Assembly: GCA_030613055.1 (NCBI GenBank)
Contig: JAUWMR010000044.1
Coordinates: 1-36,090 of the forward strand
Length of the DNA stretch: 36,090 nt
Source: Desulfobacteraceae bacterium
Lineage (GTDB): Bacteria; Desulfobacterota; DSM-4660; Desulfatiglandales; Desulfatiglandaceae
Direction: 5' to 3'
Shown here: positions 1 to 6,878 of the stretch, in pieces
Layout of the letters: every line of letters begins with the position of its first letter
How positions within the stretch are numbered: position 1 is the first letter of the stretch
Program-made: the position numbers and the translations under genes
The notes under the pieces: generated by a model
Database searches by the model: none
Told to the model about the DNA's origin: nothing
Seen by the model: the letters and a program-made list of their open reading frames with translations, nothing else

Positions 1-14
1 GGGAAGGAGCCTCA

Positions 15-1355
15 ATGAGTTCTCATGACATGAAGAATCCGAATGGAGGAGTGAACATGAGGCACGTCACTGAACAGCCCGACCCAAATGATCACCTTCT
101 GGAGCGGATACTTTCCAGGGAAAATATGCTTCGGGCATGGAAACGGGTGAAGGCGAATAAGGGAGCAGCTGGTGTTGATGGAATATCAATAGCCGCGGTC
201 CCTGGCTTTATCCTTGACCGATTGGAAGATATCCGTAAGTCCCTTTTAGAGGGAAGTTATCAACCCTTACCGGTCTTTCGGGTGGAAATACCCAAACCGG
301 ACGGAGGAGTCCGTCCTCTGGGAATTCCCACGGTACTTGATCGGCTGATTCAGCAGGCCATGTCCCAGGTGCTGGTTGAGATATTTGATCCGACCTTTTC
401 TGAGTTCAGCTATGGATTCAGACCTGGAAGATCGGCCCATGATGCTGTCAAAAAGGTACGAGGGTATATCCGTGAGGGATACCGTATAGCCGTGGACATG
501 GATCTGTCGAAGTTTTTCGACTCTGTGAACCATGATGTTTTAATGCATCGTGTTGCACGGCGTATCCGTGATAAGCGGGTATTGCGCCTGATCGGAAAAT
601 ATCTCCGTGCCGGGGTAAAGGTAAAAGGGCGTCTTGAGAAAACCCGAAAAGGGGTTCCCCAAGGCGGCCCGCTTTCCCCGCTGCTGGCCAATATCATGCT
701 GGATGACCTGGATAAAGAGCTTGAGAAACGTGGCCACAGGTTCGCCCGCTATGCGGACGACTTTATTATCCTGGTGAAAAGCCAAAGTGCAGGAGAGCGT
801 GTGATGAAAAGTATCAGGCGTTTTCTTAAGAAAAAGCTCAAGCTCAAGGTCAATGAAAAGAAAAGCAGGGTGGCACCGACAGATCAGTGTAGTTTCCTTG
901 GTTTTACTTTTAAGGGGACTAAAATTCGCTGGTCTGATAAGGCGTTTAAGGAGTTTAAGAGGCGAGTCCGTCGCCTGACAGGTAGGAGCTGGTTTGTCTC
1001 AATGGATTACCGCATGCGGAAGCTTAAGGAATATATCCGAGGTTGGATGAACTATTTTGGGATTTCGGAGTACTACAGGCCGATTCCAATAATAGATGCA
1101 TGGATTCGGAGGCGGATAAGAATGTGCTATTGGAAACAGTGGCGCAAAACCCGTACCAAAGTCCGTGAGCTTCTCAAACTCGGTACGCCCAAACGAGAGG
1201 CAATCCTAACGGCCCTTAGTCGTAAAGGCTACTGGCATCTTGCCCGCACCCTTGCCACTCATACCGGCATGACTATTCAATGGCTGAAAGAACAGGGTTT
1301 GGTATCTGTAAAAGAACTTTGGGTGAACATCCATTACCCAGCTACGGCCCGGTAG
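15..1355 (+). CDS. ltrA: Group II intron reverse transcriptase/maturase
   Basis: Multifunctional intron-encoded protein that helps its host RNA fold and splice and copies it into DNA during retrohoming. The RT fingers and palm cover roughly residues 30-300: the KGAAGVDG motif near 49, FSYGFRPGRSAHDA near 131, VPQGGPLSPLLANI near 214 and the catalytic YADD at 246-249. A maturase (GIIM) segment with RGWMNYFGI follows near 342-350. There is no C-terminal HNH endonuclease, as expected for class C. Two starts are possible: ATG at 15 behind AAGGAG, and ATG at 57 behind GGAGG; the conserved family region begins after both, so the first 14 residues are uncertain. The frame is intact over 446 residues, so the element could still be active if its 5' ribozyme part is complete. 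Confidence 0.95.
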   Translation: MSSHDMKNPNGGVNMRHVTEQPDPNDHLLERILSRENMLRAWKRVKANKGAAGVDGISIAAVPGFILDRLEDIRKSLLEGSYQPLPVFRVEIPKPDGGVRPLGIPTVLDRLIQQAMSQVLVEIFDPTFSEFSYGFRPGRSAHDAVKKVRGYIREGYRIAVDMDLSKFFDSVNHDVLMHRVARRIRDKRVLRLIGKYLRAGVKVKGRLEKTRKGVPQGGPLSPLLANIMLDDLDKELEKRGHRFARYADDFIILVKSQSAGERVMKSIRRFLKKKLKLKVNEKKSRVAPTDQCSFLGFTFKGTKIRWSDKAFKEFKRRVRRLTGRSWFVSMDYRMRKLKEYIRGWMNYFGISEYYRPIPIIDAWIRRRIRMCYWKQWRKTRTKVRELLKLGTPKREAILTALSRKGYWHLARTLATHTGMTIQWLKEQGLVSVKELWVNIHYPATAR

Positions 1356-1363
1356 GTTCTGTG

Positions 1364-1397
1364 AAACGCCCCGTGCGGACCCGCATGCGGGGTGTTT
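1364..1397 (+). ncRNA. Group II intron domain V
   Basis: A 34-base hairpin: AAA-C-GCCCC on the left pairs with GGGG-TG-TTT on the right, an upper TGCG/CGCA stem carries a four-base loop, and a two-base bulge (GC) sits on the right arm. This is the shape of the catalytic domain V, with a CGC triad. It begins 9 bases after the reverse transcriptase stop codon. Confidence 0.8.
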
Positions 1398-1398
1398 T

Positions 1399-1430
1399 GG
1401 GGGCTGGGGGAGAAAAACCCCCGGCTACCC
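1399..1430 (+). ncRNA. Group II intron domain VI with bulged branch-point A
   Basis: GGG(1399-1401) pairs with CCC(1428-1430), followed by GGCT/GGCT pairing with two G-T wobbles and a GGGGG/CCCCC upper stem (1406-1410 with 1418-1422). A1427 is left unpaired near the base, exactly where the lariat branch-point adenosine of domain VI is expected. Confidence 0.75.
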
Positions 1431-1432
1431 GA

Positions 1433-3232
1433 TTATGCAGATCGTCTCTTTTCAAAAAAGGTCCTGGCATTCTCCGCCAACTCCTCGTATCGGCTTTGGA
1501 GATACGCGTTATTGTGCTCCAGTCGTTCCCGTATTCTGTACAAGAAGTTGCCCCAAGAGTCGTCAACTGCCACTGGGTTACACAACTTCTCGTCCAATAG
1601 GTCCCTCAGCGATGAACCGCCCTGCAATGCTCCTTCCATGTGATCGAAGACCCCTGCATCGAAATACTGCAAGGGACGGACGTCAGCCTCATGTAAAAGG
1701 CCCTGACTATCTAGCGACCGCTTCACCTCTCTATGGATTATTGGATTCATGGGGATCTCTTCAAGTGTTAGAACAATAGGGTAATACTGTCTGATCTCCG
1801 CTGGGATAATGTTCCCTTTGTCACGCCAACCGCTCCTCAGCGCTTCAATGGTCGCCTGAATTTGCTGAGCGCCATCAATTATGATGTCATGAAGACGATC
1901 CTTGATAGCTGCTACATTGTGCCCTACTCGAGCTTCAAGACGAAACAGTGACGCCTTTATCTCTATCAAGACCACGGCATCCCCATATGAAATTAGACCA
2001 TCGCAGTACTTCCCCTTTATCTCACTACGAAGATCGTCGAAATTCAGGTACCTACCGGCAAGGTGTGGGAACACTCGGCAAAGGCACCGGTTAATGTAGT
2101 CGGCAAAGACCTCGCCCATATATGTCAGGTAACGTTGACGATCGCTGACAGGAACACTGTTGTCCAGGTAGACGTGATGAAGACCAGTGGTAAGCTTCTG
2201 CATCAGTAGCAGCAAGGAGGTCGAGTAAACTCGGTCATTAAAGCTCACTATCGGCCACTTCGCGAACGGTAAGACATCAAATGGGCGAAGCTCATCAGCA
2301 GAATACCGCTGTTCGACCGTTTCCTTGAACATACTCACATCTGTCTCACAGAGAGCATAGAAGTCTGCTTTCTCCGTATCGCTGAAGCTGAAGTTCCTGG
2401 AGAAATACGACCCTCGATTCAGGGCCATAGTGCCGCTTGAGAAGGCTTGAGCAGTGAGCGTAACCCAGTGGCTGCCGAGGGCAAATGTAGCTGCCCACAG
2501 GGCGTCTGGGTCAAGTCCAGTTATGGCCTTCAGTTGTCCCGGAAGGTCAACATAGGAACCGCAGTGACGGAGGCTCCGCTTATCAGTCAGATACAGGTCG
2601 TGGCATCGCGCGAGAGAATATGGACCCACACTTCCTGAGCTAAAAAGGCTATTCGCCAACATGTAGCTGACCCATCTGTCGAGATAGTCTGGATCATCTT
2701 CCTCCGCGATCGAGAGATCACCAGGCTCTCCCTCCGTCAGGTCGGTGACAATCAGGAACGCCTTGCCGAGTTCTATAAGATCCTCCGAGGAGTCCCTGTC
2801 GTCTATCTCCTTAATTATGAATGCGGCCTTGAGCAGATTCAGTGTCTGTTGCTCATGAAAAATCAACAATGGCGTTTTTCCCCCATCCTTCAGCATTTCC
2901 CTCTCGACGCACTTTGCAGCGTTGAGAATTCGAGTGATCTCAGCCTGCCCGAATATCCCTTGGCAAATCCGTAACTGTGTATTCGAATCCCACGGGAGCT
3001 TGGCCCCATATAAACTCGCACTGATCCGGCATGCTATGTCCACTATGCGTTCAAGCGAATATGGCGCAAGCGTTCTTTTGAGGTCTTCCCAGTCTGGCTG
3101 ACCTCCATAGACCTGACTATAGGAGAGGGTCACACCTAGAAACTCCAGAGACCCGTGTGAACTGAGCACCGACGATAGCCGAGGGTCGTATGGCAACCAA
3201 AGCATTGGTCTTGGTGGAAACAGCTTAGACAT
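1433..3232 (-). CDS. Uncharacterised protein with PD-(D/E)XK nuclease-like motif
   Basis: A 599-residue protein that I cannot assign to a named family. Near residues 372-380 it has MGEVFADYI, then CDG at 410-412 and LIEIKAS at 422-428. D411, E424 and K426 with an upstream glutamate (E374) fit the spacing of a PD-(D/E)XK nuclease core, so a restriction-like or defence-type nuclease fold is inferred; the 370 residues before it are unassigned. No signal peptide or membrane segment is seen. The ATG at 3232 follows GAAGGGG, and a good promoter lies upstream. The stop codon (1433-1435) coincides with the 3' end of the group II intron, so the original C-terminus may have been cut or replaced when the intron inserted. 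It stands alone, divergent from the peptide locus. Confidence 0.75.
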   Translation of the reverse strand: MSKLFPPRPMLWLPYDPRLSSVLSSHGSLEFLGVTLSYSQVYGGQPDWEDLKRTLAPYSLERIVDIACRISASLYGAKLPWDSNTQLRICQGIFGQAEITRILNAAKCVEREMLKDGGKTPLLIFHEQQTLNLLKAAFIIKEIDDRDSSEDLIELGKAFLIVTDLTEGEPGDLSIAEEDDPDYLDRWVSYMLANSLFSSGSVGPYSLARCHDLYLTDKRSLRHCGSYVDLPGQLKAITGLDPDALWAATFALGSHWVTLTAQAFSSGTMALNRGSYFSRNFSFSDTEKADFYALCETDVSMFKETVEQRYSADELRPFDVLPFAKWPIVSFNDRVYSTSLLLLMQKLTTGLHHVYLDNSVPVSDRQRYLTYMGEVFADYINRCLCRVFPHLAGRYLNFDDLRSEIKGKYCDGLISYGDAVVLIEIKASLFRLEARVGHNVAAIKDRLHDIIIDGAQQIQATIEALRSGWRDKGNIIPAEIRQYYPIVLTLEEIPMNPIIHREVKRSLDSQGLLHEADVRPLQYFDAGVFDHMEGALQGGSSLRDLLDEKLCNPVAVDDSWGNFLYRIRERLEHNNAYLQSRYEELAENARTFFEKRRSA

Positions 3233-3256
3233 TCAAGTCACCCCTTCAACGAGAGG

Positions 3257-3285
3257 ATTATGTCTGCATAACCATTAAGTGTAAA
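3257..3285 (-). promoter_or_regulatory. Sigma-70-like promoter for the PD-(D/E)XK-like gene
   Basis: On the minus strand a TTTACA -35 box (3280-3285) is separated by 17 bases from a CATAAT -10 box (3257-3262). The start codon is at 3232, leaving a leader of about 18 bases that contains the GAAGGGG ribosome binding site. Confidence 0.55.
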
Positions 3286-3361
3286 GAATTTATTCAATGA
3301 TATTGACTATTAGGATGTTAATTCTTGATTTATGTCTTGTGCCTATATAACATAAAAAACC

Positions 3362-3476
3362 ATGAAAAAGCAAGGAATTTATAGTCATACAAAGCCCCGA
3401 AAACTGCTGGATCAGGTGAGCGATATTATGCGTTTGAAGCATTATTCTATTCGCACCGAACGGTCTTACGGCTGCG
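3362..3476 (+). pseudogene. Truncated integron/tyrosine integrase N-terminus
   Basis: From the ATG at 3362 the first 37 codons read like the start of an integron-type tyrosine recombinase, with KLLDQVSDIMRLKHYSIRTE and then RSYG, matching the SAM-like DNA-binding N-terminus of IntI proteins. After that the frame runs on to 3646 but loses all resemblance; no catalytic R...HxxR...Y region follows here. The remnant is therefore a dead integrase start, probably left by recombination or deletion. It sits between the intron/nuclease region and the peptide locus and marks a site of past DNA exchange. Confidence 0.6.
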
Positions 3477-3571
3477 CGCTTGATGCCCCCGCAGAGCGGG
3501 ATTTCGCAAGCTCAACTCGCTCATCTCGGGCAAACTCGGCACTTGAAAAATTCAGGTATTACCTAAAATAC

Positions 3572-3600
3572 TTGACACTGCCAATAAATAGCTGCATAGT
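3572..3600 (+). promoter_or_regulatory. Probable promoter of the peptide-maturation operon
   Basis: A consensus TTGACA -35 box (3572-3577) is followed after 17 bases by CATAGT (3595-3600). The expected transcript starts near 3607 and would have a leader of about 50 bases before the ATG at 3661. It lies downstream of the integrase remnant. Confidence 0.5.
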
Positions 3601-3621
3601 CTTTACCTTATTTATATTAGT

Positions 3622-3639
3622 GGCGTTTGACCCAACGCC
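3622..3639 (+). promoter_or_regulatory. Leader hairpin just upstream of radical SAM gene 1
   Basis: GGCGTT (3622-3627) and AACGCC (3634-3639) form a perfect six-base inverted repeat with a six-base loop. It lies in the predicted leader, ten bases before the GGGGGTG ribosome binding site. It could affect translation or bind a repressor; neither is shown. Confidence 0.35.
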
Positions 3640-3660
3640 CTATTGAAATGGGGGTGTGCA

Positions 3661-4947
3661 ATGACTGCCTCGACCTACGTTGTTAAACGCAAACGAGGCC
3701 AGATGCCACTCAGGCGTGGGGCCAGGCTGCGTCTTGAACAACTCGACATCGAATTGACCGAGAGGTGCAATAACAACTGCATCCACTGCTGTATCAATCG
3801 TCCGCCGAACGATGCGTTAGCACGGTCACGCGAGATGACGACAGACCAGGTCAAGGACATTTTGCAGCAGGCCGCTGACATAGGCTGCCTGCAAGTGCGT
3901 TTCACCGGAGGCGAACCCCTCTTACGAACCGATTTTGAAGAGTTATATATTTACGGCCGTCGGCTCGGCCTGAAGGTGTTGCTCTTCACGAATGCGTGTC
4001 TCATCACGCCGGACCTGGCCGATTTGTTCGCCCGCATTCCACCACTTGTGACCATAGAGATCACTGTGTACGGGATGCACAAGGAATCCTACGAAGCGGT
4101 GACGCGCTCCAACGGTTCCTTTGAGCAATTCCGGCGCGGCTTGAATCTGTTGCTGGAACGTGACGTTCCGTTTGTTGTCAAATCAGCTATCTTACCGCAA
4201 AACAAGCATGAGATGGAGGAATTTGAAGCGTGGGCCAAGACCATTCCATGGATGACCATGCCGCCGGCCTATGTGATGTTTTTGGACCTGCGAAATCGCC
4301 GCGACGATGCCGAAAAAAACGCAACCATCGAATCGTTGCGCCTGTCGCCCCAAGAGGCGCTGGAGGTGCTCACGCGCGATGCAGCGAAATATCGTCGCGA
4401 CATGGCCGCGTTTGCGTCCAGGTTTATGACGCCACCCGATGACAGGCTGTTTAGTTGCGGCGCGGGACACGGTGTATGCATTGATGCCTATGGATACGCC
4501 CAACCGTGTATGAGCATTCGCGCACCGGAGTTGACGGTCAAACTTATCCCCAGGCCCGTCTCTGTACGAGAAGGGAAGTCGGCCTCCGCTGTTTCCACGT
4601 TAGAAAAGGGGGCAGGGCTGGGTACGTTAGCTGACGCTTTGGATCACTTCCTTCAATTCAGCAACCTGCGCGCGAATAATCCTGAATATCTGCGCCGTTG
4701 CGCGCAGTGTTTTCTGAAAGGCTTTTGCGAGCAATGCCCGGCCAAGTCCTGGATGGAGCATGGAAATTTGGACACGCCTGTCGCCTACCTATGCGAAATA
4801 GCCCACGCACAGGCACGTTACCTGGGCTGGCTGGACGGAAACGAATATGGCTGGGAAGTTACGGATTGGCGAGAAAGGATTAAAAACAGGCAGTCATGGG
4901 ACCTCGGTGAAGGCTCATCGGTGAGTAGAGCGAGTGCCTCTGGATAG
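3661..4947 (+). CDS. Radical SAM/SPASM peptide-modifying enzyme 1
   Basis: Predicted to bind a [4Fe-4S] cluster, cleave S-adenosylmethionine and install radical-based crosslinks or related changes on a ribosomal peptide. The 428-residue protein has the cluster motif CNNNCIHC (C36, C40, C43) and a GGEP SAM-binding motif at 83-86. Its C-terminal SPASM region carries C266, C273, C283, C347, C350, C356, C359 and C378, enough for auxiliary clusters. The ATG at 3661 is preferred because GGGGGTG sits 5-10 bases upstream; an in-frame TTG at 3643 would add six residues. The precursor peptide gene follows 51 bases later. It is clearly related to enzyme 2 of this locus (shared ITVYG and EVTVYG, TRSNGSF and TRKPGTF regions), but has a longer insert before the last cysteines and an extended C-terminus. 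The modification type cannot be read from sequence. Confidence 0.9.
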   Translation: MTASTYVVKRKRGQMPLRRGARLRLEQLDIELTERCNNNCIHCCINRPPNDALARSREMTTDQVKDILQQAADIGCLQVRFTGGEPLLRTDFEELYIYGRRLGLKVLLFTNACLITPDLADLFARIPPLVTIEITVYGMHKESYEAVTRSNGSFEQFRRGLNLLLERDVPFVVKSAILPQNKHEMEEFEAWAKTIPWMTMPPAYVMFLDLRNRRDDAEKNATIESLRLSPQEALEVLTRDAAKYRRDMAAFASRFMTPPDDRLFSCGAGHGVCIDAYGYAQPCMSIRAPELTVKLIPRPVSVREGKSASAVSTLEKGAGLGTLADALDHFLQFSNLRANNPEYLRRCAQCFLKGFCEQCPAKSWMEHGNLDTPVAYLCEIAHAQARYLGWLDGNEYGWEVTDWRERIKNRQSWDLGEGSSVSRASASG

Positions 4948-4998
4948 GTCCCCCATGAATGACAGAACCACACTTAACAGATTGAAAGGGAGGGTAAA

Positions 4999-5187
4999 AT
5001 GAAAAAGACTGAAAAGAAACAGTGGCACAAACCAGAGTTGATAGTTTTGACGAGAAACAAACCGGAGGAGCAGGTGCTCACTGCCTGCAAGGGATGCACC
5101 AGTCCACCGACCTCAGGACCGTCAAACGGATCATACAATTGTGTGACCGGACCAATGCCGGCATGTTATGACTGTTTCACTTCCTAA
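4999..5187 (+). CDS. Cys-rich RiPP precursor peptide
   Basis: A 62-residue peptide with a strong ribosome binding site (GGGAGGG, ATG at 4999). The first 29 residues look like a leader: charged and hydrophilic start, then KPELIVLTRNKPEEQVL, a stretch that could form the strand gripped by a PqqD-like recognition domain. From residue 29 on it is rich in Cys, Pro, Gly and Ser with five cysteines: C30 and C33 (CKGC), C48, and C56 and C59 (CYDC). Its place between a SPASM enzyme and a PqqD-like gene makes it the likely substrate, and cysteine-based thioether crosslinks are a plausible product. There is no double-glycine cleavage site. The cleavage point and final product are unknown. Confidence 0.8.
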   Translation: MKKTEKKQWHKPELIVLTRNKPEEQVLTACKGCTSPPTSGPSNGSYNCVTGPMPACYDCFTS

Positions 5188-5188
5188 T

Positions 5189-5233
5189 CCATGGTTTTTG
5201 GGTATTTTCGTGATGAACTAAGGCAAACCATGG
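5189..5233 (+). promoter_or_regulatory. Stem-loop after the precursor gene
   Basis: CCATGGTTT (5189-5197) and AAACCATGG (5225-5233) are perfect nine-base complements separated by 27 bases, starting two bases after the precursor stop codon. It lacks a following T-run, so it looks more like a processing or partial-termination element that could keep precursor mRNA in excess over the downstream enzymes than a full terminator. Confidence 0.4.
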
Positions 5234-5561
5234 GAGTGATACAGAGTAGCGGTTAGGGGATCTTGCAGCGGAGTGGCAAAGGTGTGCGTGCCTCGTGCTT
5301 AATGCGAGGGGCGGGGCGGGGTTCTTTGCCCGCCTGCCGCCAGAATATACGGTCAGGGTACCCATAATCATCGACACACCCTTGGACTGGCTCTTTCCTC
5401 CCATGTCCGAATCCATCCGTCTTGTTGCCGATAAACACAACTCCATCAGCAATATCATTGAATCGGATACCAGTCCTCCGGGACGGAAAAAGGAGAGTGA
5501 GGACTAAGTTAGGGTGAACCCTTATCGGCAAACAACACAAAGGGAACAGAAAGGAGTGGTC
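5234..5561 (+). other. Unassigned gap between precursor and PqqD-like gene
   Basis: About 330 bases separate the stem-loop from the PqqD-like gene, much more than any other gap in this locus. A + strand frame from a GTG at 5295 to 5507 could encode 70 residues, but it has no clear ribosome binding site, no cysteines and no family resemblance, so I do not call it a gene. It may be remnant DNA or a poorly conserved small protein. Confidence 0.4.
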
Positions 5562-5867
5562 ATGACAACCCATCTCGACCTGAATGCTGTCTGTGCAAGG
5601 TCTGGAGACGTGGTCGCGCGGGAAATCGAAGGTGAAATTCTTATCGTCCCGCTTGTCGCCGGTATCGGTGATGCGGAGGACGAACTGTACACGCTCAACG
5701 AGACCGGTCACGCCATCTGGCAAAAACTGGATGGGCAACGGACACTGAAGGAGGTGGCTGCATCACTCGTGGATGAATTCGACGATCCCCTCGCGGAGGT
5801 TGAAAAGGATGTTCTCGGTTTTGCGAACGAGTTGACGCGGCGTGGCATACTTGTGGCAAAGCCATAA
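5562..5867 (+). CDS. PqqD-like peptide recognition protein
   Basis: A 101-residue protein of the PqqD family, the winged-helix RiPP recognition element that binds leader peptides and hands them to radical SAM enzymes. Visible family features are LYTLNETGHAIWQKLDG (about residues 44-60), where most members have a similar N-x-T/S-g-x-x-I/L-W segment, followed by RTLKEVAASLVDEFD and a closing LxxxGIL. The ATG at 5562 follows AAGGAG with correct spacing. It is a free-standing protein here, not fused to either radical SAM enzyme, so one copy may serve both. It lies 31 bases before the next start (5900). Confidence 0.85.
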   Translation: MTTHLDLNAVCARSGDVVAREIEGEILIVPLVAGIGDAEDELYTLNETGHAIWQKLDGQRTLKEVAASLVDEFDDPLAEVEKDVLGFANELTRRGILVAKP

Positions 5868-5899
5868 TTTACCAGGAAGGACAAAAAAGGAGCAAGGAG

Positions 5900-5941
5900 A
5901 TGGACGTGAAACCTTGGTATTCTTCCTGCACCACGCCATGA
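5900..5941 (+). CDS. 13-codon upstream frame coupled to the peptidase gene
   Basis: An ATG at 5900 directly behind AAGGAGCAAGGAG opens a frame reading MDVKPWYSSCTTP and stopping at TGA 5939-5941. The stop overlaps the ATG of the peptidase-like gene (ATGA at 5938-5941). That downstream ATG has no ribosome binding site of its own, so the mini-frame most likely feeds ribosomes into it. Alternatively it marks an old frameshift. A function for the peptide itself is not claimed. Confidence 0.4.
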   Translation: MDVKPWYSSCTTP

Positions 5942-6858
5942 CGAAAGCAGCCTCTGCAAAAATCCATACCACAAAAAGCCTCGCCGGGGCTTCACTGGAG
6001 ATTGCCCGCGTGCTCGCTGACCGCGATGGTGTGACCTTTCGCGCCGACGGAACATGCATGTATCCGACCATTCGGCCAGGCGATGTGCTCCATATTCAAT
6101 CACGCACGGCGGTTGATGTCTGTGTAGGTGATATTGCCGTTTGCCGTAGGCCAAAATACCTGTTCAGCCATCGCGTCATCGCCAAAGGTTCGGAAGATGG
6201 ACGATCATACATTGTCACCTGTCCTGACCGCAGACGCAATAGAGACGATGGTCCCACCTTTGACGAAAACCTGCTGGGGGTTGTGGTCGCCATCAAGCGC
6301 AAGGGCAAATCTTTACCGCTCCAGCCGGGAACCCATCCGTGGCCAGTGCGCCGCTACTTTGCCCTGCGCCTGGCGCTGATGGAGACCAGGTTGCGGGCAC
6401 TCCTTTGGTGGTCAAGTATACTGGCGCGTGTGCAAGAAAACGCACTGTATCGACACATAGGCAGGGCCTGGCTCTTTCTGGTGCGTCCCCAAATCTCTTA
6501 CACCGTACGCGTGCCAATGCCTGCGTTAGGCGACGCTGTCTATCGCCAAATGGCGCCTGAAACCTTCAATGTACAGATGGATTGGCGTGGTCGTCCGGTG
6601 CAACGTTGGACATTGACCCTGCACTTGAATAGCGCGCCCCAACCCGCCGCATGGATGACATTCGCGCGCGGCGCAACGGATAATTGGTTGGTAGAAGAGT
6701 CATTCGTGTATGCACGCTATCGGGGTGCGGGTTTGGGTGAGATGTTGTTAGGCCAGGCCGATGCGATTCTGCTGCGGGGTCGGAACAGGAAGCAAGGAGA
6801 CCAAGGATTGGAAGAAAGCGACAAGCCGTCGCGACCTTCCATTATTTCCATGAAATAA
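5938..6858 (+). CDS. S26/S24-type peptidase-like protein with Cys for Ser, fused to a partial GNAT domain
   Basis: A 306-residue two-part protein. Residues 30-120 resemble the signal peptidase/LexA fold: GTCMYPTIRPGD (38-49) is the family box in which the catalytic serine is normal, here C40; VGDIAVCRRPKYLFSHRVIA (63-82) provides H78 where archaeal/ER-type signal peptidases have their histidine; D97 is a possible third residue. A Cys/His protease or an inactive binding module are both possible. No clear N-terminal membrane anchor is present. Residues about 250-280 (EESFVYARYRGAGLGEML) match the acetyl-CoA-binding motif A of GNAT acetyltransferases, but the protein ends soon after in a charged tail, so the GNAT fold looks truncated. 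It is translationally coupled to the 13-codon frame and lies 20 bases before radical SAM gene 2. Role inferred: leader removal, possibly plus acetylation. Confidence 0.7.
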   Translation: MTKAASAKIHTTKSLAGASLEIARVLADRDGVTFRADGTCMYPTIRPGDVLHIQSRTAVDVCVGDIAVCRRPKYLFSHRVIAKGSEDGRSYIVTCPDRRRNRDDGPTFDENLLGVVVAIKRKGKSLPLQPGTHPWPVRRYFALRLALMETRLRALLWWSSILARVQENALYRHIGRAWLFLVRPQISYTVRVPMPALGDAVYRQMAPETFNVQMDWRGRPVQRWTLTLHLNSAPQPAAWMTFARGATDNWLVEESFVYARYRGAGLGEMLLGQADAILLRGRNRKQGDQGLEESDKPSRPSIISMK

Positions 6859-6878
6859 AATCACTAAAGGTATGGTCT

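Larger units (their letters stand above)
1..1436 (+). mobile_element. Group II intron (class C-like), 5' part outside window
   Basis: The window opens inside a group II intron: the reverse transcriptase frame is followed within about 10 bases by an RNA domain V hairpin and then a domain VI helix with a bulged adenine, the standard 3' end of these ribozymes. The domain V triad reads CGC and the protein has no HNH endonuclease tail, both typical of class C introns. The 3' splice site should lie a few bases after the branch-point A at 1427, so the intron ends at about 1433-1436. The 5' exon and ribozyme domains I-III are not in the window, so the usual class C target (after a terminator or attC hairpin) cannot be checked. 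Confidence 0.85.
3233..3660. other. Gap between the divergent nuclease-like gene and the peptide locus
   Basis: This stretch holds the promoter of the minus-strand gene, an AT-rich spacer (about 3290-3360), the integrase remnant (3362-3476), about 90 unassigned bases, and the probable promoter and leader hairpin of the peptide locus. No intact gene is supported in it. Confidence 0.6.

Noticed and set aside
3622-3639. ACCCAAC/GTTGGGT core that resembles one half of an integron attC site near the integrase remnant
   Set aside because: Only one core is present and no partner GTTRRRY site or spaced inner boxes follow, so it is better described as a leader hairpin.
5295-5507. 70-codon + strand frame between the precursor and PqqD-like genes as a second precursor
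   Set aside because: GTG start without a clear ribosome binding site, no cysteines, no leader like that of the real precursor.
5253-5738. 161-codon minus-strand frame under the precursor/PqqD region
   Set aside because: Overlaps a well-supported gene, no ribosome binding site and no family features.
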